Positions 14,968 through 22,216 of a DNA stretch of 24,893 bases are shown here, piece by piece. A program made the position numbers and the translations under genes. Numbering within the stretch: position 1 is the first letter of the stretch; the number at the start of each line of letters is the position of its first letter. Location: assembly GCA_046349435.1 (NCBI GenBank), contig JAXMCI010000059.1, positions 1 to 24,893 on the forward strand, in the 5' to 3' direction. The notes beneath the pieces were generated by a model that saw only the letters and a program-made list of their open reading frames with translations, did not search any database and was not told where the DNA came from. This DNA comes from JAXMCI01 sp046349435. Lineage in GTDB: Bacteria > Pseudomonadota > Alphaproteobacteria > Dongiales > Dongiaceae.

Positions 14968-15774
14968 TCACCGCCGCCGCACGTACCCGTCCGACACGAA
15001 CGGCCCGCCCATGTACTTGACCTCCGGCGCCTCGGGATCGCGCTTGTCGCCGTCCGGGATCAGCCGCGGCGCATAGGCCTCGGCATTGTCCTGCGGCCGG
15101 TACGCGACATGCGGCGCCCCGGCGTTGCTCCACCAGCTGCGGTCGTTCGCCGACACGCCGTAGAGGATGGTGCAGCCGAGCTTCGGCGCGGCGAAGCAGG
15201 CCTCGATCATCCGCAGCAGGTCCTCGTAGCTCTGCCAGGTCGAGAGGTGGCGCGGGTCCTTGGGCTCCGGCGCCGCCGTGCCGATCCTGAGGCAGGCGAT
15301 GTCGAGGCCGTACTTGTCGGCATAGAAGCTGGCGAGGTCCTCGCCGAAGGCCTTGCTGACGCCGTAGAGCGAGTCCGGCCGCTGCGGCACGCCGGCGTCG
15401 AGCCGCTCGGTGCGCTCGTAGAAGCCGATGGCGTGGTTGGAGCTGGCATAGACGATCGGCCCGGCGCCGTGCCGGCGCGCCGCGTCGAAGACGTTGTAGG
15501 TGCCGCGCAGGTTGGCCTCGAGGATCCTGTCGAAATCGGTCTCGAAGGAGATGCCGCCGAAATGCACGATGCGGCCGGCGCCGGCGACCAGCCGGTCGAT
15601 GGCGGCGGCGTCGGCGAGGTCGGCGACCGTCAGCTCCTCGCCGTCCAGCGCCGGTGCGGGATCGACGATGTCGGTCGAGCGCAGCCGGCCGTAGCGGGCG
15701 ATCAGCCGCGGCCGCAGCCAGCGCCCGAGCACGCCGGCGGCCCCGGTCAGCAGCAGCGGTCGGGTGTCGGCCAT
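14968..15774 (-). CDS. udh: Uronate-dehydrogenase-like NAD(P)-dependent oxidoreductase
   Basis: This 268-residue short-chain/epimerase-type protein closely resembles, from memory, Agrobacterium uronate dehydrogenase in length and motifs. These are the nucleotide-binding GAAGVLG (11-17), HFGGIS (71-76), VYASSNHAIGFY (108-119), the catalytic Tyr137 and Lys141 in YGVSKAFGE, RIGTAAPEP (163-171) and the C-terminal SANDRSWW (208-215) plus QDNAEAY. That enzyme oxidises galacturonate or glucuronate to the aldarolactone. An AAGGA ribosome-binding site lies about five bases before ATG 15774. A good promoter (15829-15856) with an operator over its -10 box lies upstream, shared with the divergent GntR gene. 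A lactonase-like amidohydrolase and a DapA-family lyase nearby fit the same pathway. The exact sugar acid is unproven. Confidence 0.85.
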   Translation of the reverse strand: MADTRPLLLTGAAGVLGRWLRPRLIARYGRLRSTDIVDPAPALDGEELTVADLADAAAIDRLVAGAGRIVHFGGISFETDFDRILEANLRGTYNVFDAARRHGAGPIVYASSNHAIGFYERTERLDAGVPQRPDSLYGVSKAFGEDLASFYADKYGLDIACLRIGTAAPEPKDPRHLSTWQSYEDLLRMIEACFAAPKLGCTILYGVSANDRSWWSNAGAPHVAYRPQDNAEAYAPRLIPDGDKRDPEAPEVKYMGGPFVSDGYVRRR

Positions 15775-15818
15775 GGCGATCCTTCGAGGCTGGGGAGAGC
15801 GGCCGCGGACGGGCCAGC

Positions 15819-15829
15819 TTGTACGACGA
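15819..15829 (+). promoter_or_regulatory. Candidate GntR operator 3
   Basis: TTGTACGACGA fits TNGTNNNACNA exactly; read on the minus strand as TCGTCGTACAA it fits the YYGTCNKWCMA pattern of the other sites. It touches the -10 box and expected start point of the udh-like gene's promoter and lies 44 bases before the GntR start, so one bound dimer could repress udh and autoregulate the regulator. Function is inferred. Confidence 0.5.
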
Positions 15830-15856
15830 TTTTACAAATCCGGCCGGGGTTGGCAA
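15829..15856 (-). promoter_or_regulatory. Candidate sigma-70 promoter of the udh-like gene
   Basis: On the minus strand TTGCCA (15856-15851; five of six consensus matches) and TAAAAT (15834-15829; five of six) are 16 bases apart. Transcription would begin near 15822, giving a leader of about 48 bases before ATG 15774. This A+T-rich patch stands out in its very GC-rich surroundings. Confidence 0.55.
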
Positions 15857-15873
15857 TCTGCACGGAGACGGCG

Positions 15874-16653
<780 letters not shown>

Positions 16654-16654
16654 T

Positions 16655-16681
16655 TCCCTCGCCCCCGAAGTGGGGGAGGGA
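16655..16681 (+). terminator. Hairpin between convergent gntR and DapA-family genes
   Basis: The sequence TCCCT-CG-CCCCC, loop GAAGT, GGGGG-AGGGA forms a ten-pair stem with a two-base bulge. It begins two bases after the regulator's stop and ends nine bases before the DapA-family gene's end on the other strand, so it can serve both as a terminator-like barrier. There is no T-run. Similar CCCTC...GAGGG elements recur in this window (18510-18533). Confidence 0.55.
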
Positions 16682-16689
16682 GAGTCCGC

Positions 16690-17604
16690 TCAGGCCGCGA
16701 GCGCCTCGCTCTCGTCGTAGCGGCGCAGCGTCAGGGCCGCGGCGCGAACCCGCTCATGATGCTCCGGCTCCAGGTTGCTCAGCAGCGGCAGCATGGCGCC
16801 GGTGTCGGCGATGCCGGCGAGCCGCACCGCCTCGTGCAGCACCCGCACCGGGTGCAGCGTGTCGCGGCAGTCCTCGAGCGGCAGGAAGGCGGCGCGGATC
16901 CGCTCGGCCCCGGCGACGTCGCCGGCCTTGAGCGCCCGCAGGATCGCCTGCGAGGCGCGCGGCGCGACGCAGACCGAGCCCGAGGTGAACCCGGCCAGGC
17001 CGAACTCCTGCCAATGCACGATCGCCGGCCGCTCGCCCATGCCGCTGACCACGATGCGGCGGTCGACCTCGTCGATCAGCCGGCGCAGGAAGGGATCCTG
17101 CCGCGGCTCGGCGCGGGTGATGCCGTACTTGACCGCCCGCACCAGCCCGCGCTCGACGAGGCGGCGGATCGCCGGCGGGTCGAGGAAGGTCTCGCCGCGC
17201 AGATAGACGATCAGCGGCCGGCCCAGGCGCTCGGCGACGCGGGCGATGCCCGCCTCCGCGCCGGCGACCGTCGAGGGCGCCGTCGAGGGCAGCACCATCG
17301 CGGTCGGGTAGGGGCGGTCGCGCAGCAGATCGGCCTGGTCCAGCATCTTGCCGAAATCCGGCCCGATCGAGGGGATCACCCAGGTGTCCGGCCGCGCCAG
17401 CTCGAGCAGCTGGTCGAGCAGCTCGGCATAGTCGGAGACGCCGACATGGTAGAGGTTGGCGTTGCCGCCATACATCAGGGTCGAGATGCCGCCGCGCTCG
17501 AGATAGCCGATCAGCGCCGCATTGGCGGCGCGGTCGAGCCGCAGGTCCGGCCGCCGCGCCAGCGGCGGCACCGCCAGGACCGACCGGGAGAGATCGTCAT
17601 GCAT
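16690..17604 (-). CDS. DapA-family class I lyase/aldolase
   Basis: This 304-residue protein has the dihydrodipicolinate-synthase/N-acetylneuraminate-lyase barrel. The Schiff-base lysine is K159 (VRAVKYGIT) and the phenol is Tyr134 (LIVYLRGE), matching Lys161 and Tyr133 of E. coli DapA. The substrate-loop motif is MYGGNANLYHV (44-54) instead of the GTTGE of true DapA, so lysine synthesis is unlikely; a 2-keto-3-deoxy-acid aldolase or a 5-dehydro-4-deoxyglucarate-dehydratase-like role fits the neighbourhood. ATG 17604 has GGAGGG six bases upstream. It follows the amidohydrolase gene by 68 bases on the same strand, but an operator at 17677 and a palindrome at 17629 suggest it also has its own control region. 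Confidence 0.9.
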   Translation of the reverse strand: MHDDLSRSVLAVPPLARRPDLRLDRAANAALIGYLERGGISTLMYGGNANLYHVGVSDYAELLDQLLELARPDTWVIPSIGPDFGKMLDQADLLRDRPYPTAMVLPSTAPSTVAGAEAGIARVAERLGRPLIVYLRGETFLDPPAIRRLVERGLVRAVKYGITRAEPRQDPFLRRLIDEVDRRIVVSGMGERPAIVHWQEFGLAGFTSGSVCVAPRASQAILRALKAGDVAGAERIRAAFLPLEDCRDTLHPVRVLHEAVRLAGIADTGAMLPLLSNLEPEHHERVRAAALTLRRYDESEALAA

Positions 17605-17628
17605 GGGCTGCCCTCCGGAGCGCTGCCG

Positions 17629-17641
17629 CCACCTTAGGTGG
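17629..17641. repeat. Perfect palindrome in the DapA-family gene leader
   Basis: CCACCTTAGGTGG is a perfect inverted repeat (six-base arms around a central T), 25 bases upstream of the DapA-family ATG and 35 bases from the operator at 17677. It could be a second regulator site or a small leader hairpin. It does not match the TTGTC-type sites. Confidence 0.4.
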
Positions 17642-17672
17642 ACCGCCCCGCCAGGGTCAATGCCGGGGCTGC

Positions 17673-18506
17673 CTACTTGTCTGACAACCGGCCGAAGCGC
17701 CAGAGGCGGGCCGGCGTCTCCTCGAGGATGGTCCGCCGGTCGGCCTCGGAGAGGAAGGGCAGGCGGGCGGGCCAGGCCATCGCCTCGGCATAGCGGCAGG
17801 CGAAGCGCACGCCCGGGAAGTCGCTGCCGAACACCATGCGATGCGGCCCGAAGCGCCGGAAGACCTCGGCATAGAACGGCATCAGGTCGGCGAAGGGGTA
17901 GGGCTGCCGCGAATCCTCGCCGGCCGAGAGCAGCTTGAAGCCGAGATTGGCCTCGGCCGCCAGCCGGTCGAGCCACGGCCCGGGATCGCCGCCGCGATGC
18001 ACCGACGGGCCGAGATAGTCGACCAGGAACGGCACCGCCGGGTGCCGCCGCGCCAGCGCGGCGACGGTGCCGGCCTGCTCGATGTCCATGTGGAACGAGA
18101 CGGCCTGGCCGAGCGCCTCGACCGCCCGCCAGAACGCATCGCACCCCGCCTCCGCCAGCCAGGCCGGATCGCCCTGGCGGATCAGGTTGAGGCGCACCCC
18201 CTGGCAGCCGCGCTCGCGCCAGCGGGCCAGCGCGCCCGCGGGGTCGCGGCCGCGCGGATCGACCAGGCCGATGCCGGCGAACCGGTCGGGCCAGCGGGCC
18301 AGGCAGTCGCAGAGATAGGAATTGTCCCAGCCATAGACGCTGGGCTGCACCAGCACCGCCCGGTCGACCCCGGCCGCGTCCATCTCGGCCAGCAGGTCCT
18401 CGACCGGCGCCGGATATGTGGGCACCGGCACGTGCGACAGCAGCGGCTGCCAGGGATAGCGGGCCGGGTCCTGTGCCCAGACATGGACGTGCGCGTCGAC
18501 GATCAT
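17673..18506 (-). CDS. Amidohydrolase-family protein, COG3618 lactonase-like
   Basis: This 277-residue protein is a TIM-barrel metal-dependent hydrolase of the amidohydrolase 2 type. The first-strand His pair is at H6 and H8 (VDAHVHVW), a barrel His at H139 (SFHMD), and the final Asp at D229 in FGSDFPG. Relatives hydrolyse sugar lactones (L-fucono- and L-rhamnono-lactonase) or 2-pyrone-4,6-dicarboxylate. With the uronate-dehydrogenase-like gene nearby, an aldarolactonase role is reasonable but unproven. The start must be at or very close to ATG 18506, since the HxH motif follows directly. On the message, the purine-rich ribosome-binding site lies inside the 3' arm of a perfect hairpin (18510-18533), which would limit translation. 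The stop lies two bases from the operator at 17677. Confidence 0.88.
   Translation of the reverse strand: MIVDAHVHVWAQDPARYPWQPLLSHVPVPTYPAPVEDLLAEMDAAGVDRAVLVQPSVYGWDNSYLCDCLARWPDRFAGIGLVDPRGRDPAGALARWRERGCQGVRLNLIRQGDPAWLAEAGCDAFWRAVEALGQAVSFHMDIEQAGTVAALARRHPAVPFLVDYLGPSVHRGGDPGPWLDRLAAEANLGFKLLSAGEDSRQPYPFADLMPFYAEVFRRFGPHRMVFGSDFPGVRFACRYAEAMAWPARLPFLSEADRRTILEETPARLWRFGRLSDK
17677..17687. promoter_or_regulatory. Candidate GntR operator 4 (perfect palindrome)
   Basis: TTGTCTGACAA is a perfect palindrome around a central T and fits the FCD/GntR pattern TNGTNNNACNA. It lies inside the last codons of the amidohydrolase gene, 72 bases upstream of the DapA-family ATG, a suitable distance for promoter control. 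Because it overlaps coding sequence (codons for LSDK), coincidence cannot be excluded. Confidence 0.45.
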
Positions 18507-18509
18507 GGT

Positions 18510-18533
18510 CCCCCTCGCGCGATGGCGAGGGGG
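18510..18533 (-). promoter_or_regulatory. Hairpin masking the amidohydrolase ribosome-binding site
   Basis: Minus-strand CCCCCTCGC, loop CATCGC, GCGAGGGGG is a perfect nine-base-pair stem. The 3' arm GAGGGGG is the only Shine-Dalgarno-like sequence in front of ATG 18506 and ends three bases before it. When folded, the site would be hidden from the ribosome. The same stem may act as a terminator for the small gene upstream (18546-18854). A regulatory effect is inferred. Confidence 0.55.
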
Positions 18534-18545
18534 TTCATAGTCCGG

Positions 18546-18854
18546 CTAGCCGGCGAGCGCCAGCCGGCGGTGCGTCGCCGCGTCGGGCATCACGTCGGCG
18601 AGCGCCGGGCCCTCGGCGAGGATGGCGCAGGCGACGGGGTCGCCGCGATAGTAGCGGCCGCGCGGGTTCTTCCAGATCAGCAGCAGCCGGCCGCAGTCCG
18701 CCGGGCCGAGCGCGCTGAAGACCTCGTAGCGCTCGCCGTCGGCGGCGCGGTGGTGGCTGATGCGGCCCTTGGGATAGCGGGCGAGCAGCTCGCAGGCGTC
18801 CGAGGAGGTGAAGCAGCCGGCCGGGCGGAGCAGGGGGAACGGGATGGTGGTCAT
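18546..18854 (-). CDS. Conserved-looking small hypothetical protein
   Basis: This 102-residue soluble protein (begins MTTIPFPLLRPAGCF, ends THRRLALAG) has Cys14 and Cys21 near the N-terminus and segments such as YEVFSAL and LLLIWKNPRGRYYRG. I do not recognise the family. ATG 18854 is preceded by GGAG seven bases upstream; an in-frame start at 18935 would add 27 residues across what looks like intergenic sequence. It ends 39 bases before the amidohydrolase gene on the same strand, with the hairpin at 18510-18533 between them, and its upstream neighbour is the MFS gene at 18939. Confidence 0.6.
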   Translation of the reverse strand: MTTIPFPLLRPAGCFTSSDACELLARYPKGRISHHRAADGERYEVFSALGPADCGRLLLIWKNPRGRYYRGDPVACAILAEGPALADVMPDAATHRRLALAG

Positions 18855-18938
18855 CGGGCGACTCCGGCATTCCGGGATCGGGATGACGCTCACACTAACC
18901 CTCCCGGCGTCTCGCCTCGAATCGGAAATTCTCAACGA

Positions 18939-20234
18939 TCACGATACTTTGGCTAGGGGTGGCGGGGGTGCCTGCCCGGCGCTCTCCGGGACCGGCAGCG
19001 GCCGCGTCTCGGGCATCAGCGCGGCGATCAGGGCGAAGCCGGCGAGGGCGATCCCGGCGAGGCCGAGGAAGCCCGCGGCCCGCCCGAAATGCTCGACCAC
19101 GAAGCCGGAGAGGGTGGTGCTGAGCGAGGCGCCGATGCCCATCAGCGTGCCATAGACGCCCTGCGCCAGGTTGAAGCGGCCGCTGCCCGCCGTGATGTCG
19201 GAGATGACCAGCGCCGCCATGACGCCGGCGACCGCGCCGCTGACCCCGTCCATCAGCTGGATGGCGACCAGCAGCGGCGGGCTGGTGGTGGCGGCGAACA
19301 GCAGGGCGCGCAGCGGCAGCACGCCGAAGCTGAGCAGCAGCAGCGGCCGGCGGCCGAACCGGTGGGCGCGGCGGCCGACCCAGGGCGCCAGCAGCACGAC
19401 GATGAGCTGCGGCCCGATGATCATCGCCGACATGATCAGCGACGAGCGCTGGTGCCCGGCATAGGCGAGCTCCTCGCCGACCAGCGGCAGCAGCGAGGCA
19501 TTGGCCAGCTGGAAGAGGATCTCGCAGCCGGCGAAGATCAGCAGCCGGCGGTCCTGCCACAGTGCCGAGGCCGGCATCGGCCGGCGGACCTCGCCGGGGT
19601 GGCCGGGCACGGTCGCGGCGCGGGCGCGCGCCGGCACCACCTCGTCGCCGCGAATCCGGGTCAGGGCGAGCAGCGCCGGGATCGCCAGCAGCGCCGTGAG
19701 GACGAAGATGGCGCGGGTCGAGACCAGCTGGCCGACCATGCCGAGGAGCGCCGCCGCGGCGATGCCGCCGGCCGAGGCGAAGCGGGCGTTGCGGCCGAGC
19801 TGGCGGGCCATGCCGCGATAGCCCACCAGCCCGAGCGTCACCGCGGCGAGCGCTGGCCCGACGACGCCGCCGGTCACCCCCTGCATCAGCTCGGCGCTCA
19901 GCACGTAGGGGAAGCGGGGCGCGACGGCGATGGTGGCGGCGGCGAGGCCGAGCAGCGCGATGCCGAGCCCGGCCATCAGCCGCTTGGCGGCGATGCTGTC
20001 GAGCAGCGCGCCGCCGGGGATCTGGCTTGCCAGGCTGGCGAGCCCGCCCGCCGTCAGCACCATGCCGATCTGCGCCTGGCCCCAGCGATGCTCGGCGAGA
20101 TAGACGGCGACGAACGGGCCGAACCCGACCAGGATGCCGGCGAGCAGGAAGTTGAGGCCGAGCAGCGCCGTCAGGCTGCGCTGCGAGGGCGTGGCGTAGA
20201 AGTCCGGCGCATCGGCCGGCGACAGGGCGATCAC
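18939..20234 (-). CDS. MFS transporter (paralogue 1)
   Basis: This 431-residue protein has about twelve membrane segments in two halves. The first half contains VGFGPFVAVYLAEHRWGQAQIG and the loop SQIPGGALLD; the second contains the GRRAHRFGRRPLL loop. It is clearly paralogous to the product of 20284-21579 (shared GFGP-F-AVYL, PGGALLD, FGRNARF-SAG, LLF--T-SP-LL-A-QL-DG). The substrate is unknown. The start is GTG 20234, with no good ribosome-binding site of its own; instead an eight-codon frame with a strong site (20231-20257) stops at GTGA over this start, so translation is probably coupled to it. It lies 49 bases after the second MFS gene, in one operon. Confidence 0.9.
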   Translation of the reverse strand: MIALSPADAPDFYATPSQRSLTALLGLNFLLAGILVGFGPFVAVYLAEHRWGQAQIGMVLTAGGLASLASQIPGGALLDSIAAKRLMAGLGIALLGLAAATIAVAPRFPYVLSAELMQGVTGGVVGPALAAVTLGLVGYRGMARQLGRNARFASAGGIAAAALLGMVGQLVSTRAIFVLTALLAIPALLALTRIRGDEVVPARARAATVPGHPGEVRRPMPASALWQDRRLLIFAGCEILFQLANASLLPLVGEELAYAGHQRSSLIMSAMIIGPQLIVVLLAPWVGRRAHRFGRRPLLLLSFGVLPLRALLFAATTSPPLLVAIQLMDGVSGAVAGVMAALVISDITAGSGRFNLAQGVYGTLMGIGASLSTTLSGFVVEHFGRAAGFLGLAGIALAGFALIAALMPETRPLPVPESAGQAPPPPLAKVS

Positions 20235-20257
20235 GGCACAGGATCCCGCTGGGTCAT
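20231..20257 (-). CDS. Possible eight-residue leader peptide coupled to the MFS gene
   Basis: ATG at 20257 opens a frame encoding MTQRDPVP that stops at TGA 20231-20233, overlapping the GTG start of the MFS gene (GTGA). GAGGGGGGA lies five bases upstream of the ATG and is the only strong ribosome-binding site in the 49-base gap. Ribosomes could therefore be delivered to the weak GTG start by termination-reinitiation. It is also possible that this site simply serves the GTG start from a longer distance. Confidence 0.4.
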   Translation of the reverse strand: MTQRDPVP

Positions 20258-20283
20258 GGGAGTCCCCCCTCGTTCCTTCCGCC

Positions 20284-21579
20284 TCAATGCGCCGGCGCGT
20301 CCGGCGATCCGCGATCGCGCGTCTCGGGCAGCGCGAAGGCGATCAGCGCCACGGCGGCGAGCGCCAGCGCCGCCAGCAGGAGGAATGCGGCGGACTCGCC
20401 GACGTGATCGACCATCAGCCCGCCGACGGTGGTGCTGAGGGTGGCGCCGGCGCCGCTCGCCAGGCCGACCAGCCCGAGCGCCAGGTTGAAGCGGCCGCCG
20501 CCGCGGGTCAGGTCCGCCACCACCAGCAGCGAGACGACGCCGAACACCGAGGCGGTGATGCCGTCGAGCAGCTGCACGGCGATCAGCAGGCCGGGGCTGG
20601 CGGTCACCGAGAACAGCAGGCCGCGCAGGGCCACCGCGCCGTAGCCGATCACCAGCAGCGGCTTGCGGCCGCGCGACTCGGCCTGGCGCCCGATCCAGGG
20701 CGACAGCACCGCGACGATGGCCTGCGGCACGATGATCGAGGCGGCGATCAGCGGCGTCGCCCAGTCCCCCGAGGTCTTGGTGACGAAGCCGCCGATCAGC
20801 GGCAGCATCGCCGCGTTGGCGAACTGGAAGAGGCCGGCGCTGGCGGCGAAGACGATCAGGGCGCGATCGCCGAGCAGGGTCCGCATCGGCTCGGCCTTCG
20901 GCGCCGTCCGCTCCGGACCGGCGCCGGCGGCCAGCCCGGCGGCGATCGACCGGGAGTCGATCAGGAAGAGGGCAGCCAGCGCCGGCAAGGTCAGCGCCGC
21001 GGTGACGAGGAACACCGCCTGGTTCGAGACGAGATAGCCGCAGGCGCCCATCAGCCCGGCCGCCACGCCGGTGCCGGCCGAGGAGAACCGGGCGTTGCGG
21101 CCGAAGCGGTCGCCGAGCGCGGCGCGCCCGACCAGCCCGAGGCTGATCGCCGCGATGCCCGGGGCGACCACGCTGCTCGCCAGGCTGTGCAGCAGCTTGG
21201 CGATGGCGACGGAGAGGAACTCGGGCCACAGCGCGATGACCAGCGCGCTCGCCGCGATGGCCGCGATGCCGATCAGCAGCAGGCGCCGCTTCGAGCGCGT
21301 GGCGTCGAGCAGCGCGCCGCCGGGCACCTGGGCGGCGATGCCGGCGAGCGTGCCCAGGCTGAGGATCACCCCGATGTCGCCCTGCGTCCAGGCACGCTCG
21401 GTCAGGTAGACGGCGATGAACGGGCCGAAGCCCGTCTGCACGTCGGCGACGAAGAAGCACAGCCAGTCCAGCCCCCGCAGGCTGCGCCGCCGCTCCCGCT
21501 TCGCCGTGCCGGCGGCGGCGGCCGGCGGCGGCGCTGCGGGCGGCGGCAGCGGGGCGGCCCGATCGGCCGCCCTCGTCAT
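20284..21579 (-). CDS. MFS transporter (paralogue 2)
   Basis: This 431-residue protein has an N-terminal Pro/Ala-rich cytoplasmic tail with a basic cluster (KRERRRSLRG) before about twelve membrane segments. It shares length and many motifs with the neighbouring MFS protein (18939-20234), pointing to tandem duplication followed by divergence. The loop PGGALLDATRSKRR after the second membrane segment is the family's charged loop. Substrate is unknown. The ATG at 21579 overlaps the stop of the PRC-barrel gene (ATGA, 21576-21579), so the exported PRC protein and this transporter are made together. Confidence 0.9.
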   Translation of the reverse strand: MTRAADRAAPLPPPAAPPPAAAAGTAKRERRRSLRGLDWLCFFVADVQTGFGPFIAVYLTERAWTQGDIGVILSLGTLAGIAAQVPGGALLDATRSKRRLLLIGIAAIAASALVIALWPEFLSVAIAKLLHSLASSVVAPGIAAISLGLVGRAALGDRFGRNARFSSAGTGVAAGLMGACGYLVSNQAVFLVTAALTLPALAALFLIDSRSIAAGLAAGAGPERTAPKAEPMRTLLGDRALIVFAASAGLFQFANAAMLPLIGGFVTKTSGDWATPLIAASIIVPQAIVAVLSPWIGRQAESRGRKPLLVIGYGAVALRGLLFSVTASPGLLIAVQLLDGITASVFGVVSLLVVADLTRGGGRFNLALGLVGLASGAGATLSTTVGGLMVDHVGESAAFLLLAALALAAVALIAFALPETRDRGSPDAPAH

Positions 21580-22043
21580 TTGGCCGCGCCGGGGGCGGCG
21601 GCCGGGCTCGCCGGTGCCCCGATCACCGCGACCGGATCGCCGGGCTTGAACTCCGGCGCCGCCTGGACCTCCTTGCGCTCCAGCGTCAGGACGATGCGGC
21701 CGCCCTTCTCGTCGGGCGCGAAGTGCAGCGCCTGCCAGTCGACCGCCACCTTGCGGCTGCCGACCCCGAGGAAGCCGCCGAAATCGATCACCGCGGCGCG
21801 GATGTGGCCGGCCCGGTCGACGACGACGTCGACGATCCGTCCCATGTCGTCGCCGCCGCTGCTCACCACCTGCTGGCCGAGCAGTGGCTGCAGGTCCTCG
21901 GGCTGCAGCGTCTCCTTGATGATCGCCGGCGCGGCCGCCGGCGTCGCGGCGGGCAGAGGCGGCGTGTCGGCCGCGCGGACGCCGAAGGGCGCCAGCAGCG
22001 CGAGCGCCGCCAGCGCAAGCGACAGGAAGGTCGTGCGGGGCAT
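21576..22043 (-). CDS. Secreted PRC-barrel domain protein
   Basis: This 155-residue protein has a Sec-type signal peptide (PRTTFLSLALAALALLAP, cleavage likely after GVRA near residue 24), a Pro/Ala-rich linker (26-40) and one PRC-barrel-like domain (about 52-125: LLGQQVVSSGGDDMGRIVDVVVD, then AAVIDFGGFLGVGSRKVAVDW). PRC barrels occur in photosynthetic reaction-centre subunit H, RimM and many small alphaproteobacterial periplasmic proteins of unknown role, often tied to envelope stress. ATG 22043 was chosen for the signal peptide and the GGAG seven bases upstream. It heads the operon with the two MFS genes. Confidence 0.85.
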   Translation of the reverse strand: MPRTTFLSLALAALALLAPFGVRAADTPPLPAATPAAAPAIIKETLQPEDLQPLLGQQVVSSGGDDMGRIVDVVVDRAGHIRAAVIDFGGFLGVGSRKVAVDWQALHFAPDEKGGRIVLTLERKEVQAAPEFKPGDPVAVIGAPASPAAAPGAAK

Positions 22044-22178
22044 CTCTTGTCTCCGCCGTCGGGCCCGGGCGGGCGGTTCCCTTACGAGGCTGCCAACAGG
22101 CGAGGCGGCCCGGCGTTGCGGGTGGCACAACTTTGCCGCAGCGCGCATGGTCACGGCGGCCGGCCGCCGCTAGGATCC

Positions 22179-22203
22179 CCCCGCCGGCGCGGGGCCGGCG
22201 GGG
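22179..22203 (+). repeat. Perfect hairpin in the SDR gene leader
   Basis: CCCCGCCGGC (22179-22188) and GCCGGCGGGG (22194-22203) form a perfect ten-base-pair stem with a GCGGG loop. It ends three bases before the GGAG ribosome-binding site of the SDR gene. It could affect initiation or be the end of a transcript coming from the left; no T-run follows. Confidence 0.5.
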
Positions 22204-22216
22204 CATGGAGAGCGCG

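Noticed and set aside
18855..18935. A longer start (18935) for the 102-residue hypothetical protein
   Set aside because: The extra 27 residues cover a partial repeat-like sequence (GGGATCGGGATGACG), and the ATG at 18854 has its own ribosome-binding site.
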